Of a DNA stretch of 6,429 bases, positions 5,382-6,429 are shown in pieces. The position numbers were made by a program, and so were the translations under genes. The DNA comes from an uncultured Flavobacterium sp. (lineage in GTDB: Bacteria > Bacteroidota > Bacteroidia > Flavobacteriales > Flavobacteriaceae): NCBI RefSeq assembly GCF_946481155.1, contig NZ_CAMLMK010000131.1:1-6429 (forward strand), given 5' to 3'. The notes under the pieces are model-generated. The model did no database searches. It had not been told where the DNA came from and saw only the letters and a program-made list of their open reading frames with translations. Numbering within the stretch: position 1 is the stretch's first letter; each line of letters opens with the position of its first letter.

Positions 5382-6429
5382 TATAGCGTTCCTTTTGTTG
5401 ATGGCAAAATCATTTTTTCCGGATCCCGTTTTACTGCTGCTTTAATAGCTTTGGCGAAAGCTTTGAAAATAGCTTCAATCTTGTGGTGCTCGTTAGTACC
5501 TTCTGCTTTTATGTTCAGGTTGGCTTTGGCTCCGTCGGTAAAGGATTTAAAGAAATGGAAGAACATTTCCGTAGGCATCTGTCCGATCATTTCGCGTTTG
5601 AATTCCGCTTCCCAAACCAACCAGTTCCTTCCTCCAAAATCTATAGCCACTTGCGCCAGACAGTCATCCATAGGAAGACAAAACCCGTAGCGTTCGATAC
5701 CTAATTTATTCCCTAAGGCTTTTGAAAAAGCTTCTCCTAAAGCAATCGCAGTATCTTCAATCGTGTGATGCTCGTCTACTTCCAAATCACCTTTTACCAG
5801 GACATCCAGATCCATTTGACCATGGCGTGCGATTTGGTCCAGCATATGATCAAAAAAAGCCAGCCCGGTTTTTATATTGCTTTTGCCGGTACCGTCTAAA
5901 TTTAGGGAAATGGCGATATCCGTTTCATTTGTTTTTCTTTGAACGCTTGCCGTTCTGCTTTGCAATTTCAAAAACTCATAAATAGTTTTCCATTCCAGTG
6001 TCTGCAGGGCAATTACTGCGTTCAGTTCGTCCATTTCGGAACTTATTTCATTTCGGCCTAAATTGATATCGAAATTAAGAAATATTGCTTTGGAAACCAG
6101 ATTCTTAGCTAATTCAACATCGGTCAAACGGTCACCTATGACAAAAGAATTTTCCAGATCATATTCCGGATTATTAATGTATTTTGTCAGCATTCCGGTT
6201 TTAGGTTTTCGTGTGGGAGCGTTATCTTCAGGGAAACTTCGGTCTATGAAAATTTCTTTAAATTCAATTCCTTCATTTTTGAAAGCCTTCAAAATGAAAT
6301 TTTGTGCCGGCCAAAAGGTTTCTTCGGGAAAACTATCTGTACCCAAGCCATCCTGATTGGTTACCATAACGATTTCAAAATCAAGCTCAGCTACAATTCT
6401 CGATAAGTACTGAAATACTTTTGGGTAAA
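5381..6429 (-). CDS. hisB: Bifunctional histidinol-phosphatase / imidazoleglycerol-phosphate dehydratase, 5' truncated
   Basis: The frame is open to the right edge (348 complete codons visible). The ATG at 6367 is internal: codons before it (ending AELDFEIV) align with E. coli HisB, so roughly 30 N-terminal residues, including the HAD nucleophile motif DxDGT, are off-window. Numbering from that Met, the HAD phosphatase domain shows [10 protein letters not shown] (1-10, HAD motif II) and IGDRLTD (77-83, HAD motif IV). The loop [16 protein letters not shown] (41-56) lacks the Cys-His-Cys-Cys zinc ligands of E. coli HisB. After a linker of about 40 residues, the dehydratase domain (about 138-328) has [13 protein letters not shown] (171-183), DEHHTIEDT (198-206) and [18 protein letters not shown] from 292, which hold the manganese-binding histidines and glutamates, and ends with the usual STKGTL. 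It catalyses the dehydration of imidazole glycerol phosphate and the dephosphorylation of histidinol phosphate. Its stop overlaps hisH by 1 bp. Confidence 0.96.
   Translation of the reverse strand, partial: YPKVFQYLSRIVAELDFEIVMVTNQDGLGTDSFPEETFWPAQNFILKAFKNEGIEFKEIFIDRSFPEDNAPTRKPKTGMLTKYINNPEYDLENSFVIGDRLTDVELAKNLVSKAIFLNFDINLGRNEISSEMDELNAVIALQTLEWKTIYEFLKLQSRTASVQRKTNETDIAISLNLDGTGKSNIKTGLAFFDHMLDQIARHGQMDLDVLVKGDLEVDEHHTIEDTAIALGEAFSKALGNKLGIERYGFCLPMDDCLAQVAIDFGGRNWLVWEAEFKREMIGQMPTEMFFHFFKSFTDGAKANLNIKAEGTNEHHKIEAIFKAFAKAIKAAVKRDPEKMILPSTKGTL

Noticed and set aside
5041..6356. Several plus-strand open frames opposite hisH and hisB (5041-5310, 5123-5386, 5340-5690, 5483-5704, 5722-5985, 6063-6356)
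   Set aside because: Antisense shadows of strongly conserved genes; their translations are low-complexity or Ser/Phe-rich and match no family.
1..6429. CRISPR array, tRNA, rRNA, insertion sequence, phage or defence genes
   Set aside because: No regularly spaced repeats, no tRNA-like cloverleaf or rRNA sequence noticed, and every long frame belongs to a housekeeping or conserved family.

Overview
The window looks like chromosomal DNA of a Bacteroidota, most likely a Flavobacterium or close relative. The reasons are low GC, A-rich translation starts with few Shine-Dalgarno sequences, promoter-like TTTG / TAnnTTT(G/A) boxes, and a fused hisB, a fused hisIE and a his gene order typical of Flavobacteriia. 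The genus is inferred from protein flavour, not from a marker gene.

Layout from left to right. (1) Positions 1-546, plus strand: the C-terminal part of a YbdG-type mechanosensitive channel, cut by the left edge. (2) Positions 547-665: a convergent intergenic gap with a 15-bp-arm inverted repeat that is probably dispersed in the genome. (3) Positions 666-1465, minus strand: a two-gene unit, Nudix hydrolase then hotdog acyl-CoA thioesterase, joined by an ATGA overlap. (4) Positions 1466-1537: a short divergent promoter region. (5) Positions 1538-1933, plus strand: a conserved small protein of unknown function. (6) Positions 1936-1963: a strong bidirectional terminator. (7) Positions 1968-6429, minus strand: a tightly packed histidine operon, read right to left as hisB-hisH-hisA-hisF-hisIE, followed by a DUF2461 gene. 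hisB is cut by the right edge; hisG, hisD and hisC would be expected beyond it.

The his genes cover the later steps of histidine synthesis. HisIE converts PR-ATP to ProFAR by pyrophosphohydrolase and cyclohydrolase activities. HisA isomerises ProFAR to PRFAR. HisH and HisF together convert PRFAR plus glutamine to imidazole glycerol phosphate and AICAR. The C-terminal domain of HisB dehydrates imidazole glycerol phosphate, and its N-terminal HAD domain dephosphorylates histidinol phosphate. Junctions are a 1-bp overlap (hisB/hisH), 31 bp (hisH/hisA), a 7-bp overlap (hisA/hisF) and 3 bp (hisF/hisIE). All catalytic residues I checked in the visible parts are present.

I see no convincing novel system. 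This is mainly a conserved biosynthetic operon with housekeeping neighbours. The points most worth a second look are the HisB phosphatase domain lacking the usual zinc-loop ligands, departures from the Nudix consensus, two intergenic repeats, and two uncharacterised families (DUF2461 and the small 131-aa protein).
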